From: Elysia chlorotica | Lineage: Eukaryota; Mollusca; Gastropoda; Plakobranchidae | Length of the DNA stretch: 64,000 nucleotides | Direction of reading: 5' to 3' | Assembly (NCBI GenBank): GCA_003991915.1 | Contig: RQTK01000352.1 | Span: forward strand, 275,908-339,907 | Shown here: in pieces, positions 53,301 to 62,640 of the stretch | Layout: each line of letters starts with the position of its first letter | How positions within the stretch are numbered: the stretch's first letter is position 1 | Notes under the pieces: model-generated | Seen by the model: the letters and a program-made list of their open reading frames with translations, nothing else | The model's database searches: none | Told to the model about the DNA's origin: nothing | Translations under genes and position numbers: made by a program

Positions 53301-54909
53301 GCAGAATGTGCCAATCGCCTAGCACAATGTAGCTATCAAATAAGATACATTTCGCTTAAATCTAGCTTTAGCTAGATTCAAACCTTTACATTGCTTTTTT
53401 ATAAAACTTACCATACCATGTGCATGTTAATTCGCTAACCTAATTATTAATAAGCTTAGAATGGTTTGGTTATTAGTCAATAGATTCGAGTCAGATCAAA
53501 CACACCCTATGAATCAAATTGTCAGAAAAGATAACGAGGACTACATGAATATGGGTAGATCAGCATTATTCGGAAGAACAAACGACTTCGATCAGATAAC
53601 TCAGATCTCAGAAATGGCCAGTTATCTGTCACATAAATTCTCAAAGGCCAGTTAAAAAAAAAAATTAAAAAAATGATGGTCTTTGAGACTGTGGATCTAG
53701 ACTTTGTGCAAGCAATGAGGGCCGGCTAAGAGGCACAGAGTAATGTGGATTTTTGTTCTTCAGGAAAAAAGAAATAGGTCGGTGCCTTCAACTTTCCGGA
53801 GTTTTGGGGGGAAAATGTTTTCCGGACATTAGATTCAAAAGTCAGATGGAAAATTTTTGGAGGTTCCAGACCAAAATTGTATTTCCGGAATTCTAACAAA
53901 TTGCGGGAAATTGGCATCCCTGATATAGGGACTGAGCACACAAACACACATCAAAATGATGATGAACTCATCACACATACAAAGTAAAATTAGAAAAATA
54001 GTTTCAATGGTTTTGTATACATCGCATATGCTAATTATATCTCAATTTTATGTGCTGTAATTAATTTGTCCACTGCCATGCAAAAATAATGCCTCCCCAC
54101 TCTTCATTTATATTCAATTTGTAAAGAATTAAAGTTTGCTAGATTGTAAAATGTATGCATAGTTGTTTATTGGACCCTGATACAGGATAATTTAAACAGG
54201 CCAAAAAAGTGGAACAATTTGCATCTTACAAGATCTACAGTCAAACCTGCTCAAGCGACCACCTGTCTAAGACGACCACCTCGTCAAGCGACCAGCTATC
54301 CACCACCCCCTTGATTTTTTACTATATAAATACACCCCATAAAACGACCACCTCTCCAACGCGACCGCGACCACCTATTTTCTCTACCAAAATGGTCTTT
54401 AACCTGTTAAAGCGACCACCCCATAACATCATTTATCAGTCTTGACCATGAAAGGTGCGGCAAACAAAAGATGACTTAACATTCGGTATGTTTGTTTGAC
54501 ATGCTTCACTGACCACCACGAGCCAGTGCGTCGATGTTACTAGGAAGATTGCGTGTCTAGACAGGTGTCAGACAAGAAGGCCTCGGTGATCGGCGGATTG
54601 TAACTTCAAAAGACCATGAGTGGAGGTTCCATAAATGGTCGTTGCTTCCTTTTATGGTCATCAAACTTCCACTCAGTGTTACATAAAAGTCGGATTATGG
54701 AAAATTTGTCTTCTCCTCCTCCTTCTTCTTCTTCGTCGTCGACGTCGTCTTCTCCTCCTCCTCCTCCTCATTTTTCTTCTTCTTCTTCTTCTTCTTCTTC
54801 TTCTTCTTCTTCTTTTTCTTCTTCTTCTTCTTCTTCTTCTTCTTCTTCTTCTTCTTCTTCTTCTTCTTCTTCTTCTTCTTCTTCTTCTTCTTCTTCTTCT
54901 TCTTCTTCT

Positions 54910-54940
<31 letters not shown>

Positions 54941-57087
54941 TTTAATGGGCCGTACGGCAGTCTAAGCCTGCGACCAACAACATATTTTTGTGGTTGGGAA
55001 CTCAGAACGGAAAGTTTTGACCTGTCCAAGACGACCACCTGTCCAAGACGACCACTTTGACCCAGGATCTTCAGTGGTCGTCTTAGACAGGTTTGACTGT
55101 ATATTGAAAATACATGAATATGGGTAGATCAGCATTATTCGGAAGAACAAACGACGTCGATCAGATAACTCAGATCTCAGAAATGGCCAGTTATCTGTCA
55201 CATAAATTCTCAAAGGCCAGTTAAAAAAAAAATTTAAAAAAATGATGGTCTTTGAGACTGTGGATCTAGACTTTGTGCAAGCAATGAGTGCCGGCTAAGA
55301 GGCACAGAGTAATGTGGATTTTTGTTCTTCAGGAAAAAAGAAATAGGTCGGTGTCTTCAACTTTCCGGAGTTTTGGGGGGAAAATGTTTTCCGGACATTA
55401 GACTCAAAAGTCAGATGGAAAATTTTTGGAGGTTCCAGACCAAAATTGTATTTCCGGAATTCTAACAAATTGCGGGAAATTGGCATCCCTGATATAGGGA
55501 CTGAGCACACAAACACACATCAAAATGATGATGAACTCATCACACATACAAAGTAAAATTAGAAAAATAGTTTCAATGGTTTTGTATACATCGCATATGC
55601 TAATTATATCTCAATTTTATGTGCTATAATTAATTTGTCCACTGCCATGCAAAAATAATGCCTCCCCACTCTTCATTTATATTCAATTTGTAAAGAATTA
55701 AAGTTTGCTAGATTGTAAAATGTATGCATAGTTGTTTATTGGACCCTGATACAGGATAATTTAAACAGGCTAAAAAAGTGGAACAATTTGCATCTTACAA
55801 GATCTATATTGAAATGTCTAAATCTGCAACACAATTTCTTTTTTCCACCTTTCTGCTTTGATAAAAATATAAAAGTAACTTCACTAAAATTAATCTCATG
55901 AAATTTGCTGACTACTTTATCAAAGGTTGTTTGTTCAAATCAAAAGATAAATATTTCGTCAATCATGATGCGTTTTTCTCTTGATCATTTGATATAAAAA
56001 TAATCACCTGATGCAAGACAAAAGAGCTCACAACTGACTTTCAAAAACAAGAATGATCTTCTTACTAATATTATAATAAATAATGCTATTGTCAAATACT
56101 GAGCCACTGTCAAATTAATCTGAAATTCCCACATCGAGGCATTATATAAGTAATTCAACCAAAGACTACTTTTTATTAAAAAAAAATGAACAAACTTGAT
56201 ACAAATATAGAAATTTGTATTCTGCTCTAGATGTCAAAAACAAAACAGTGTCGAATTAGTTTCTGGTTATCATCCTACTCTTAATATTTTTTAAAGGATA
56301 AATAAAATCAACCATGAAAGTGGCAAAAGCTGTGTCAAAATCCCTTCCAATCCTTTTTTTTCCTCTCACCAAGACAGTGCAAAAAGACTGCTGAAGACAT
56401 TTGCAAAAACTAACCCCAGTTGATTTAACAAATAATTTATAATTCCACTGCGTTACATAACCCAACAACTGAGAAGAAAAATCCTAAAGATTTTTAATCC
56501 ATTTGATTTCTCCTCTTCTGCTTCATTGAAAAGATATCATGCTCACAGTTTATAATAAGTAGACAACATTTAAGTATGGCTTGTCATCATCATGCAACTA
56601 TAATCATGTTGGTGATCATATTTTCAAAAGCACGGTCAGTCCCTTGATTTAGATATCACTTTATACATATTTTCCTATAAGGAAGAGAAAAAAATTATTT
56701 TAATTTGCACAAATTATTCTAACCATTCCTGAGCAATACTTGATTATTCTAGCTTTAATAAATTTCTAGTATAGAATTTATGGTATATTATACTATAAAA
56801 CAAAGCATGGACTATTTAAAATAATACTAATACACATGGGAGTTTGTTTCCATACTAACCTGGTATTTTTCTGGCCTCGGTTGATCACACATTTCACAAC
56901 CAGGCCACATTGGAAGATTTCTGTATGTACAAGTAGGACATTCCCAACCTTCTCCCTGACCAAACCAAAGACAAAGTAAAATTTAAAAGCAAGAAAAAAC
57001 AATTAATGAAAAGAAAGACAGTAAGAATGTTAATTTGCATAGAAAAGTAATAAGAAAATGAGTTGATAATATTATTAATCATCATCA

Positions 57088-57142
<55 letters not shown>

Positions 57143-60100
57143 GCTACTGCTACTGCTACTAATTATTTTAATAACAAAAGATGATTAATAAGTATAAGGA
57201 GGAGGAGGAGGAGGAGGAGGAGGAGAAGGAGAAGAAGGAGAAGAAGAAGAAGAAGAAGAAGAAGAAGAAGAAGAAGAAGAAGAAGAAGAAGAAGAAGAAG
57301 AAGAAGAAGAAGAAGAAGAAGAAGAAGAAGAAGAAGAAGAAGAAGAAGAAGAAGAAGAAGAAGAAGACGAAAAAGAAAAGAAACAAATTCTTTTTCTCAG
57401 ATGGATGGGAATGGCAAACTGTTTTAAAGAAATTAATGAGAATATTCCTCAGAACCATCAATAATAATAAAAAAAAATTCACCTCTTCATCATTTTCAGT
57501 AGGGAGCCCAGAAGGGGAACTGGGTGGAAATAAGGCTTGCACTGCACCAACATCGTTTATATTGGAGAGCCCAGAAGTAGTAGATGCAGGACTATTTGAA
57601 ACTATGGGTTTCTGTGCCCATGTCTCTGCACTCAGCCCTGGGCTGGCATGAGTTAACACACTCTCCACTGGAGTACTTGGTGTTCCAGAGGGTGGGTTAG
57701 GAGAAAATCCAGACAGATTTGGAGACTGAAGCATTTCCTGGTGAGGTTAAGAAAAACTAAATTTAGCTTGATTTTTAAACAATCATTGTCAGTGCAGTAT
57801 CATTCATAATATGTATATTTAGTGCTAGAGTTATTGTCAATCTTCTAAGTATTAATAACTTAAAAATAAAAATTTCAAGCCTTTCAAGAAACAGGAGGAA
57901 TTTTAAATGGTCGCCCTTAAAAAAAGATTATACGCTAAAAGAAATATTTGCGCTCGTTCGTTGGAAAACATGAAAGAATTAACAAATAAATTTCAATCTC
58001 GGACTTTGATATGTTGATAATCCACGAGTCATGAATTTAGACAATGTATGACTGTACAGTTCATTGAACTTTCGTCATATAATAATTTGGAGGAGGCATT
58101 ACGTATTTAAGTACGACTAAGGCTAAGAGGGGTCATGTATTTTTAAACAATGGGTAAGTTCCAGACTTTTTGGCAAAGATCAGGCTGTCACCCGGCTGTA
58201 CCCAAAGTCCAAATATTTCCTGGATTTCAAGATTTATCCACAAAATTTGGCACACGTGCACACAAAGAGTCCATACTGCATTTTTCAATGCAAGATGAAT
58301 ATGAAAATAAATTAAATCGCTGGTCTTCAATTACTATGAGCTATGGGATGTTCTTTGCATTATACACATGGCCATTTTTCTCATCCAGCCTCTTTGTGAA
58401 GTAGAAAATATTGACAGCATGGGGCTACAAAACGCGGAATTCTGTGGATTTTTGTTGAGCAGCCGGCCCCAGGGTCATAAATCGCCTCCCAAGAGACACC
58501 AGTCACTCAGGCCAGGCGCGCGTGTGTGTGTGGATATTTTTAAGTGCAACTTATAGAGTATTTTCTTTAAAAAAAAAACTCATTTCTTAAATACACTTTG
58601 TTATATGCGTGTGGTTATTGCATAGCTATGCACTTAAATATGTCTTTTATTATCTGGAAGAAAATAATGTTAATTCTTATCTTAAAGTTGCTATAGGTAA
58701 AGAAACATCACAATAACTCATTATCAAGCAAATTATTTTCGATAATCCATTTGATCGAACTCTTTTGTCTTTAAAATAATGCATTTCGAATATTGTAGTC
58801 ATAGCTATTGCTTCCATGAAGGCCACCCATGTCAACATAAGAGATTTTTGTCATTGTTGAATGGCAAGTGAAATAGAACGCCTCGTGAAACCTGAATGGC
58901 AAGGTAGGGAGATCAAAGTGTTCCTGAATGGAGACTACGATTTTCTATGCAAACTGCTAGACTTGTCGGGCCCAAAAGGGGGCCTATCCTTGCATTTGGT
59001 GCTTGATGCCAAGACGGCGATCGTATGCAGCTTTACCTTGTCCTTTGGACGATAGAACCGTTTAAGGTATCAGCGAAAGAAATCGAATATTGCAGGAGAT
59101 TGTGGCAATGCGACATCAAACAGACTGCAAAATTGTTCAATTGTAGCTTCACCCCTTTTCTGAAGATACCATTGGATTTATCGCTCCTCTATATCTCATA
59201 TCTGCATATTCTCCTCTGTGTAGTTTTGAAACACCCCACAAGCTTCTTGAACAAGAGGCCCATGCCTTAGATCTCTGCATAACCAGAAAACTAGATATCA
59301 TTCTCACAAATTAGTTGAGAAATATGGCAGCAACTTCTTCGCCCCTCATCTCAACATCATTATACCCATTCAAAGAAGAAAAAGAATAGCCATGAATGTC
59401 AGTATAGATACACCTGACTCATGAACTTTGTAACCATTGAAGTTGTAAGTTGATTTTTTAAAACTTATTTTCCAGCACAAACATTCACTTTTTAAAGTAA
59501 AGTTAAAGCATTTTAATGTGATTTATTCTACTTTTTATTCCTAAACTAGACATGTATATCTTTTAAACTATCAAACTTTAACACATGTTTTTTTTTTCTT
59601 AAAAGGGAGTGTTTTTTTGGGGGGGTTTATTTCAGTGACATTACTAAAATATTGCACTATTTATACTCACAATTCTAAAACACTCAATAATGAGGTCACT
59701 AAATTCAGTAACAGACCTCAGCACTGCAGGTAACGGAGAAGTCAAGTGAGCCCCTCGTGACCCCCATTAAGATAAGGCGATCATGGTCGCACGCGCCTCG
59801 AGCTAGCCCAACTAAAATGCAGCTCTTAGAGCGCTGTTTTCTCTACATATTTTCTTAGCATGTTCTGTAAAAAGCCTCATACAAAAACAAAATCGTAGCT
59901 ACATTCAGTGATCACAACTTTTCTTCAAGGATTTGAGCAGTGGATAACATGAATTTGATAACTTTAAGGCCTTAAAATTATCAAACTCACAACTAACGCC
60001 CTTGTTTACTTAACAATTAACATAGTTTTGTAAAATACCTGAAGCCTCACTGAGCCAGGACTGACAGAGGAGGATGCTGGGTAGAGTGTTGGCCTTCCAC

Positions 60101-60624
60101 TGATAGGGACTACAGCTGTCTGGTCCAGACTGTCCCCTTCACTACTGGGATTGCTGGGGCTAATGGTAACACTTCGAAAAGCAGGATCAAGGCTCGCCGA
60201 GGGATTGCCAGGTTCAGATAAAGATTGTTGGGACATTTGCGTACTTGCTTGTTTCATCAGCACTGTAGCACAAAATAAATCAGAAAAAAATTACAAGTCG
60301 ATAGAATGATTAAGTCTTTTTTTTTGGACACATTGCACTTCTTTGAAACGTTTACATGATATTCAGCATGAGAAAAGTAATTATGGTATAAATTAAAGGT
60401 GAAAAGGGTAAAAAAATGAAAAAAAAATCTATATGATATTATTTATTTCTGAAATGGGTAGCTAAAAGGTACATAGTTCACTGTCTTTACTATGTTCATT
60501 AATTCACAAAGCGAAAATAATGGATCTTTTAGCTAAGTATGTGACATGCACCATATATTTAACATATATGTGCTTTCAATTATCTTTACTTTTCAAATAA
60601 TAAAAACTGTAACTCGAACGAAGG

Positions 60625-60688
<64 letters not shown>

Positions 60689-62217
60689 CAGAGTAAGAGA
60701 ACTATGCTTGTTATGGTAATTAATCCTCATAGCATGTAATGTCGCAATGATTGCTCAATGTACTGTTAATCCAGGACAAACTTCCCTTGTGGATCGACAA
60801 AGTTTATCTGATCTTCTCTTATGTTATATAATCTTTAACTTTAACTATTAACTCACTTTTAAAGGCCAACTTGACCAATTATACATACAATTTTTAGCCC
60901 AATTAACAAATCAGTTTGTACCTTTTTTAAAGTATTTTGTCAACAAACTGCTATTTTAATTCTTTTATTCTTATCAGAATGGAAACTCCACTATCTAAAA
61001 TGGTCAAAATATTTATTATGACACCGAATTGACACATTAAATTTCTTGAATGATATTTTGTATTTACAAAGTAAGGTTTTAAACATCTATCGAAAAACAT
61101 CTCCACCAAAACAGCTTCATGTTTGCATAGCCCAACAAGCCAAGATGATTGGGTGATTTAATTTCATTCAACATTTTAGCAGTGTCTGTGCGTAGAAAAT
61201 CCAAACATTACGATAACTGATAAACTCAAACTATTCTATTTTTTATGTGAGAAAATGTCTTATTATTTATGAGGCTAGCATAAGGTCCATATTACTATTT
61301 ATATGCTCTTGGTTTTTTTATAAACAGTTTTTCATTGAAATCCAAGACATGGTCTTCCTCCAACTCACTTATAGCCTGAAGCTGAGCTTCATAGTTTGCT
61401 CTGCTGAGACCAACACTTCGTGCTGTGACCAAGTAGAGGTAAAGAGTGTGTCCAGGCCCTCTGACTCCACATTGATAAAGTGTTGTCTGATCTGTATGAA
61501 TTTTCTTGCCTATAATCCATCTCTGTACTTCCATAGGTAGATTGTGCAAAATCATCATCTGCATTGTAAATCAGAGTGACATTGTATTTATATGGGTAAC
61601 AAGAAATGTAAAAAGGGATCATCTTTTATAAATCAGGAGATTATTTAAAATGTTGCACAGAAAAGCCCACAAGATTTCTATCGTTAAATTAATTTCAAAA
61701 ATTTTAAAATTTATGATTTTCAATCAAGCACTGCACATTTTTTTAAAAGCTGAAATTTCAGACTTCTTTTCAATTGCAAAGACTGAAAAGTATAGCTACT
61801 AAAAGAAAAGTAAAACCTTTTGCTACTATATTGTAAAAACTGTGAAATAGTGTGCAGCGAAAAAAAAAATCAGATTGGAACTTGGGAAAGAAAAACATAA
61901 TCCAACATAGAAAGTAAAAAACATTCAATGATGATATGAGGAACACACATTGTTTGAAAATATCAGGATTATTAACAGGATGCATTTTTTTCTCAAGTAT
62001 TTATTAAACAAAAGTGTATCAAAAATATATTAAACGATATCTGAATGACCAACATCACAAGCAACATACTTTTTGCCTTTACGTAAAATCAAGCTACATT
62101 ACTTGCTAAGTCAGCAGAATCACCTTTCTCTTTAAATCTTCTATAGTGTCCAATGCTTTGACTGTAATAGTTATGTAACATCTGTCTGAAACTCTGTCCT
62201 CCACATGAACCTTTACA
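42367..62217 (-). CDS. RBCK1: HOIL-1-type RBR ubiquitin ligase, nearly complete
   Basis: Twelve exons join in phase into about 573 codons and TGA. HOIL-1 is a subunit of the linear ubiquitin chain assembly complex with HOIP and SHARPIN in NF-kB signalling, and also forms ester-linked ubiquitin. Domain order: UBL (62217-61369: VKVHVED to VQRWIIGKK...LYLYLVTAR); a Ser/Pro-rich linker (60262-57483); an NZF finger ([20 protein letters not shown]); a short linker; RING1 ([20 protein letters not shown]...CRDC); IBR ([12 protein letters not shown]...CPLCNKANC); and RING2 ([19 protein letters not shown]) with the family's catalytic Cys. The family C-terminus follows ([21 protein letters not shown]). 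The order and spacing match vertebrate RBCK1 closely; the linker exons are extra. The first 50-60 residues are missing: no upstream exon is convincing, and a retrotransposon sits there. Introns hold LINE tails, a MITE and an assembly gap. The exon at 51360-51782 could provide an RBR-less form. Confidence 0.93.
42737..43465 (+). mobile_element. LINE reverse-transcriptase C-terminal relic
   Basis: Frames shifted by indels read [20 protein letters not shown], then [20 protein letters not shown] and VQNNAARLV, then a segment with [18 protein letters not shown] and [11 protein letters not shown]. This is the conserved C-terminal end of CR1/L2/Jockey-group non-LTR reverse transcriptases. At least two frame breaks and no upstream RT core: a dead 5'-truncated copy in the last RBCK1 intron, antisense to the gene. 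Confidence 0.85.
43834..43977 (-). CDS. RBCK1: RBCK1 exon, RING2 catalytic
   Basis: Acceptor tgccttccag and donor AAT|gtaaga. 48 codons: [20 protein letters not shown], then [20 protein letters not shown]. The Cys in GGCDW is the RBR thioester position. Confidence 0.96.
44335..44697 (+). mobile_element. LINE 3' end with (ATT)n tail
   Basis: Encodes [20 protein letters not shown] and [16 protein letters not shown] then a stop, followed by a 3' UTR with TTAAGCGCCATAGAGCACTA, GGCGCTTTATAAG and an ATT-repeat tail (44664-44695). It is a second, different non-LTR element, 5'-truncated, in an RBCK1 intron. Confidence 0.82.
44822..45110 (-). mobile_element. SINE pieces with tRNA-like head
   Basis: At 44822-44883 the - strand reads CCTGTAGCTCAGTTGGTTAA, with a perfect tRNA A box and a weak B box. 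At 44938-45110 a CAACT-family body occurs (AAGCTCTCTCCTAATTTAAT, GGTGAGATTTCCAGGACTTG, AACCCAATAAG). They may be two insertions. Confidence 0.6.
45481..45511. repeat. Poly(C) run
   Basis: About 30 C with one G, then an A run. Length is likely unreliable. Confidence 0.9.
45620..45718 (-). CDS. RBCK1: RBCK1 exon, IBR-RING2 linker
   Basis: Acceptor cttttattccag and donor AAG|gtagta. 33 codons from [20 protein letters not shown] to THEMLK; matches the AIHE..NC..YQ segment of HOIL-1. Confidence 0.95.
45719..46298. other. RBCK1 intron, nothing recognised
   Basis: AT-rich unique sequence. Confidence 0.6.
46299..46478 (-). CDS. RBCK1: RBCK1 exon, IBR
   Basis: 60 codons from [20 protein letters not shown] to [10 protein letters not shown], containing [11 protein letters not shown] and CPLC zinc ligands of the IBR. 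Phase 0 at both ends. Confidence 0.96.
46555..46752 (-). mobile_element. CAACT-family SINE, 5' half
   Basis: GAACCAACCAGTAGGAAAAA, then a tRNA-like head that reads GGCTGCGGTTAGAGCATCAG on the - strand. Confidence 0.65.
46970..47081 (-). CDS. RBCK1: RBCK1 exon, RING1 end
   Basis: Acceptor accttgcag and donor AAA|gtgagt. [20 protein letters not shown] through ALQEREVRK. The first base completes an Arg codon begun in the previous exon. Confidence 0.95.
47370..47542 (-). CDS. RBCK1: RBCK1 exon, RING1 start
   Basis: Acceptor ttggttaaag and donor CAG|gtaaaa. [20 protein letters not shown], then [20 protein letters not shown] and [10 protein letters not shown]. Phase 0 start, so it joins either to 52641-52715 or to a shortened 51782 exon. 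Confidence 0.95.
48340..48475 (-). mobile_element. CAACT-family SINE fragment
   Basis: GCTTTATTGTGGACAGGTCG, GCGTCTGAGAATTTTATGAG and ATAGAGACAGAGCGGG: the centre of the family body. Confidence 0.65.
48789..48840. repeat. Poly(C) run
   Basis: About 50 C broken by single A and T bases. The Gly-rich frame on - is an artefact. Confidence 0.93.
49437..49502. other. Assembly gap
   Basis: 66 undetermined bases (N) in an RBCK1 intron. True gap size is unknown. Confidence 1.
49812..49928 (+). repeat. 59-bp tandem duplication
   Basis: TCATTGCCCT...GTGTGAAGGTAAGTAACT...GCAGTGCTCCA occurs twice in a row with a few differences. Each copy contains GAAG|GTAAGT, a perfect + strand donor motif, though no + strand gene is seen. 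Confidence 0.85.
49929..51359. other. RBCK1 intron
   Basis: (CT)n-rich tract at 50070-50338, C and A runs at 50512-50605, otherwise AT-rich unique DNA. Confidence 0.6.
51360..51782 (-). CDS. RBCK1: Alternative terminal exon of RBCK1 (candidate)
   Basis: A strong acceptor (tttctgtcatctgcag) precedes 140 codons and TAA, read in the same phase 0 that exon 52641-52715 leaves. The sequence is polar ([17 protein letters not shown], then [18 protein letters not shown], later [17 protein letters not shown], ending SSDEENSNA) and matches no domain I know. Spliced after 52641-52715 it would end the protein after UBL and NZF, without the RBR. Alternatively only the first 39 codons are used through a weak internal donor (CAG|gtcatg), adding an insert to the full-length protein. 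Vertebrate RBCK1 also has a known RBR-less splice form, so this is plausible. Transcript data are needed to tell which use is real. Confidence 0.6.
   Translation of the reverse strand, partial: PPVATNNVQQKQDSEASPSRLQKLRGNLELLQNLQATQVMPGNTTSNNINRVGDMFATNNSIILRNISNEQEDVDSRTIAPQPVGDLSDVLQALHLDRHRSQQNRTANERPTSYDFQFRPYEADAIYGHQGSSDEENSNA
51783..52640. other. RBCK1 intron
   Basis: Unique AT-rich sequence with a G run at 52493-52511. Confidence 0.6.
52641..52715 (-). CDS. RBCK1: RBCK1 exon, NZF-RING1 linker
   Basis: Acceptor cttttttatccag and donor GAG|gtatgt. 25 codons [20 protein letters not shown] to LLHE; corresponds to the VPASYQ segment that follows the NZF finger in HOIL-1. Confidence 0.93.
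52716..53541. other. RBCK1 intron
   Basis: AT-rich; a GC-richer piece at 52835-52935 has no recognised identity. Confidence 0.55.
53542..54237 (+). repeat. Direct duplication, left copy
   Basis: 696 bases from TACATGAATATGGGTAGATC to CATCTTACAAGATCTA match 55111-55806 with about seven substitutions. Open frames here are shared by both copies and show no known domain. Confidence 0.95.
54238..55099. mobile_element. Non-autonomous pogo/mariner-type element (MITE)
   Basis: 862 bases with perfect 12-bp terminal inverted repeats, CAGTCAAACCTG and CAGGTTTGACTG, flanked by a TA duplication. Subterminal regions are full of GCGACCACC/ACGACCACCT repeats. The middle holds a long (TTC)n tract and no transposase. 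The TA target and CAGT-type ends fit the Tc1/mariner-pogo superfamily. The neighbouring duplicate at 55801-55814 keeps the uninterrupted site GATCTATATTGAAA. Confidence 0.88.
54715..54942. repeat. (TTC)n triplet tract inside the MITE
   Basis: About 70 TTC units with CTC, GTC and TTT interruptions, inserted or expanded within the element. Confidence 0.95.
55111..55806 (+). repeat. Direct duplication, right copy
   Basis: Second copy of 53542-54237. It begins directly after TATTGAAAA at the MITE's right side and ends with the empty MITE target. Confidence 0.95.
55815..56859. other. RBCK1 intron, nothing recognised
   Basis: AT-rich unique sequence. Confidence 0.6.
56860..56955 (-). CDS. RBCK1: RBCK1 exon, NZF zinc finger
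   Basis: 32 codons: [20 protein letters not shown], then [12 protein letters not shown]. The WxCPxCT...GCEMC pattern is the Npl4-type finger that binds linear ubiquitin. Donor CAG|gttagt, phase 0 both ends. Confidence 0.96.
57088..57366. repeat. (CTA)n, then (GAG)n and (GAA)n
   Basis: CTA units at 57088-57160, GAG at 57197-57225, then GAA units to 57366 (about 45). The block lies in the short intron between the RBCK1 NZF exon and the linker exon, so the transcript carries (UUC)n. Confidence 0.95.
57483..57737 (-). CDS. RBCK1: RBCK1 exon, Ser/Pro-rich linker
   Basis: 85 codons between acceptor ctcaccag and donor GAG|gtgaat, phase 0 both ends: [20 protein letters not shown] to GLPTENDEE. Low-complexity linker between UBL and NZF; not matched in vertebrate HOIL-1. 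Confidence 0.88.
57738..58860. other. RBCK1 intron
   Basis: Unique sequence; open frames at 58150-58556 (+) have no recognised identity. Confidence 0.5.
58861..59330 (+). mobile_element. Decayed transposon-derived coding relic
   Basis: Frame 1 reads [20 protein letters not shown], then [20 protein letters not shown]. After a one-base shift in a G run it continues YPCIWCLM. Further pieces read TPFLKIPLD and [10 protein letters not shown]. The GDYxFLC...LSGxxGxxPCxWC pattern is familiar to me from repeated ORFs of invertebrate DNA transposons, but I cannot name the superfamily. Several frame breaks: inactive. Confidence 0.5.
59331..60038. other. RBCK1 intron
   Basis: AT-rich; nothing else recognised. 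Confidence 0.55.
60039..60262 (-). CDS. RBCK1: RBCK1 exon, Ser-rich linker
   Basis: Acceptor gtgctacag and donor CAG|gtattt. Two leading bases complete a Met codon, then [20 protein letters not shown] through [12 protein letters not shown]. Phase matches both neighbours. Confidence 0.87.
60263..61368. other. RBCK1 intron
   Basis: AT-rich with a (GA)n run at 60629-60682. Confidence 0.65.
61369..61558 (-). CDS. RBCK1: RBCK1 exon, UBL second half
   Basis: Acceptor ttacaatgcag. [20 protein letters not shown], then [20 protein letters not shown] to QLQAI. I place the donor at ATAA|gtgagt: it is a consensus site and leaves the single base the next exon needs. The frame itself stays open further. 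Confidence 0.9.
61559..62123. other. RBCK1 intron, nothing recognised
   Basis: AT-rich unique sequence. Confidence 0.6.
62124..62217 (-). CDS. RBCK1: RBCK1 exon, UBL first half
   Basis: Acceptor ctttgctcatcag and donor AAG|gtgatt. [20 protein letters not shown] then [11 protein letters not shown], aligning with the WVSVED...TVASLKD part of HOIL-1. A single leading base shows that at least one coding exon lies upstream. Confidence 0.88.
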
Positions 62218-62640
62218 CTGATGAGCAAAGAAATATAGCAGCAAAAGAATACTAAAAAGTCCACTAATAAAACAAAACAAAAATTGTCACAAATTGAATA
62301 TTTAAAACTATTTCTTAAGTTCAGCATATTTAAAGGTTGTACTTTTGTAGACAAATAAAAAATAACACTTAAAGATTACTCACATGTGTATAAAATCAAC
62401 ACTTATTGGTAACAAAATACTCTAAAAAGTTTAGTATCAATGCATGGATAAATCTTTAAATTGTAAACACAATTTTCAATTCTGAGTAAAAAACAAAACG
62501 AACCACAAAAATTAACAAACAAGCATATAAATCTAAATGCATTAATCAGTGCAACATTTTTCGAGTACACATTGAAGGCTATCTACGATTTTCAAACCCT
62601 TGATATTAAAAAAACATCACCTTACGCAAAGAAAAGATTC

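Noticed and set aside
53726..53947. 73-codon frame on -, repeated at 55295-55516
   Set aside because: Its preservation reflects the recent duplication, not selection; no domain or splice context.
54616..55060. Poly-Ser, poly-Leu and poly-Arg frames
   Set aside because: Produced by the (TTC)n tract inside the MITE.
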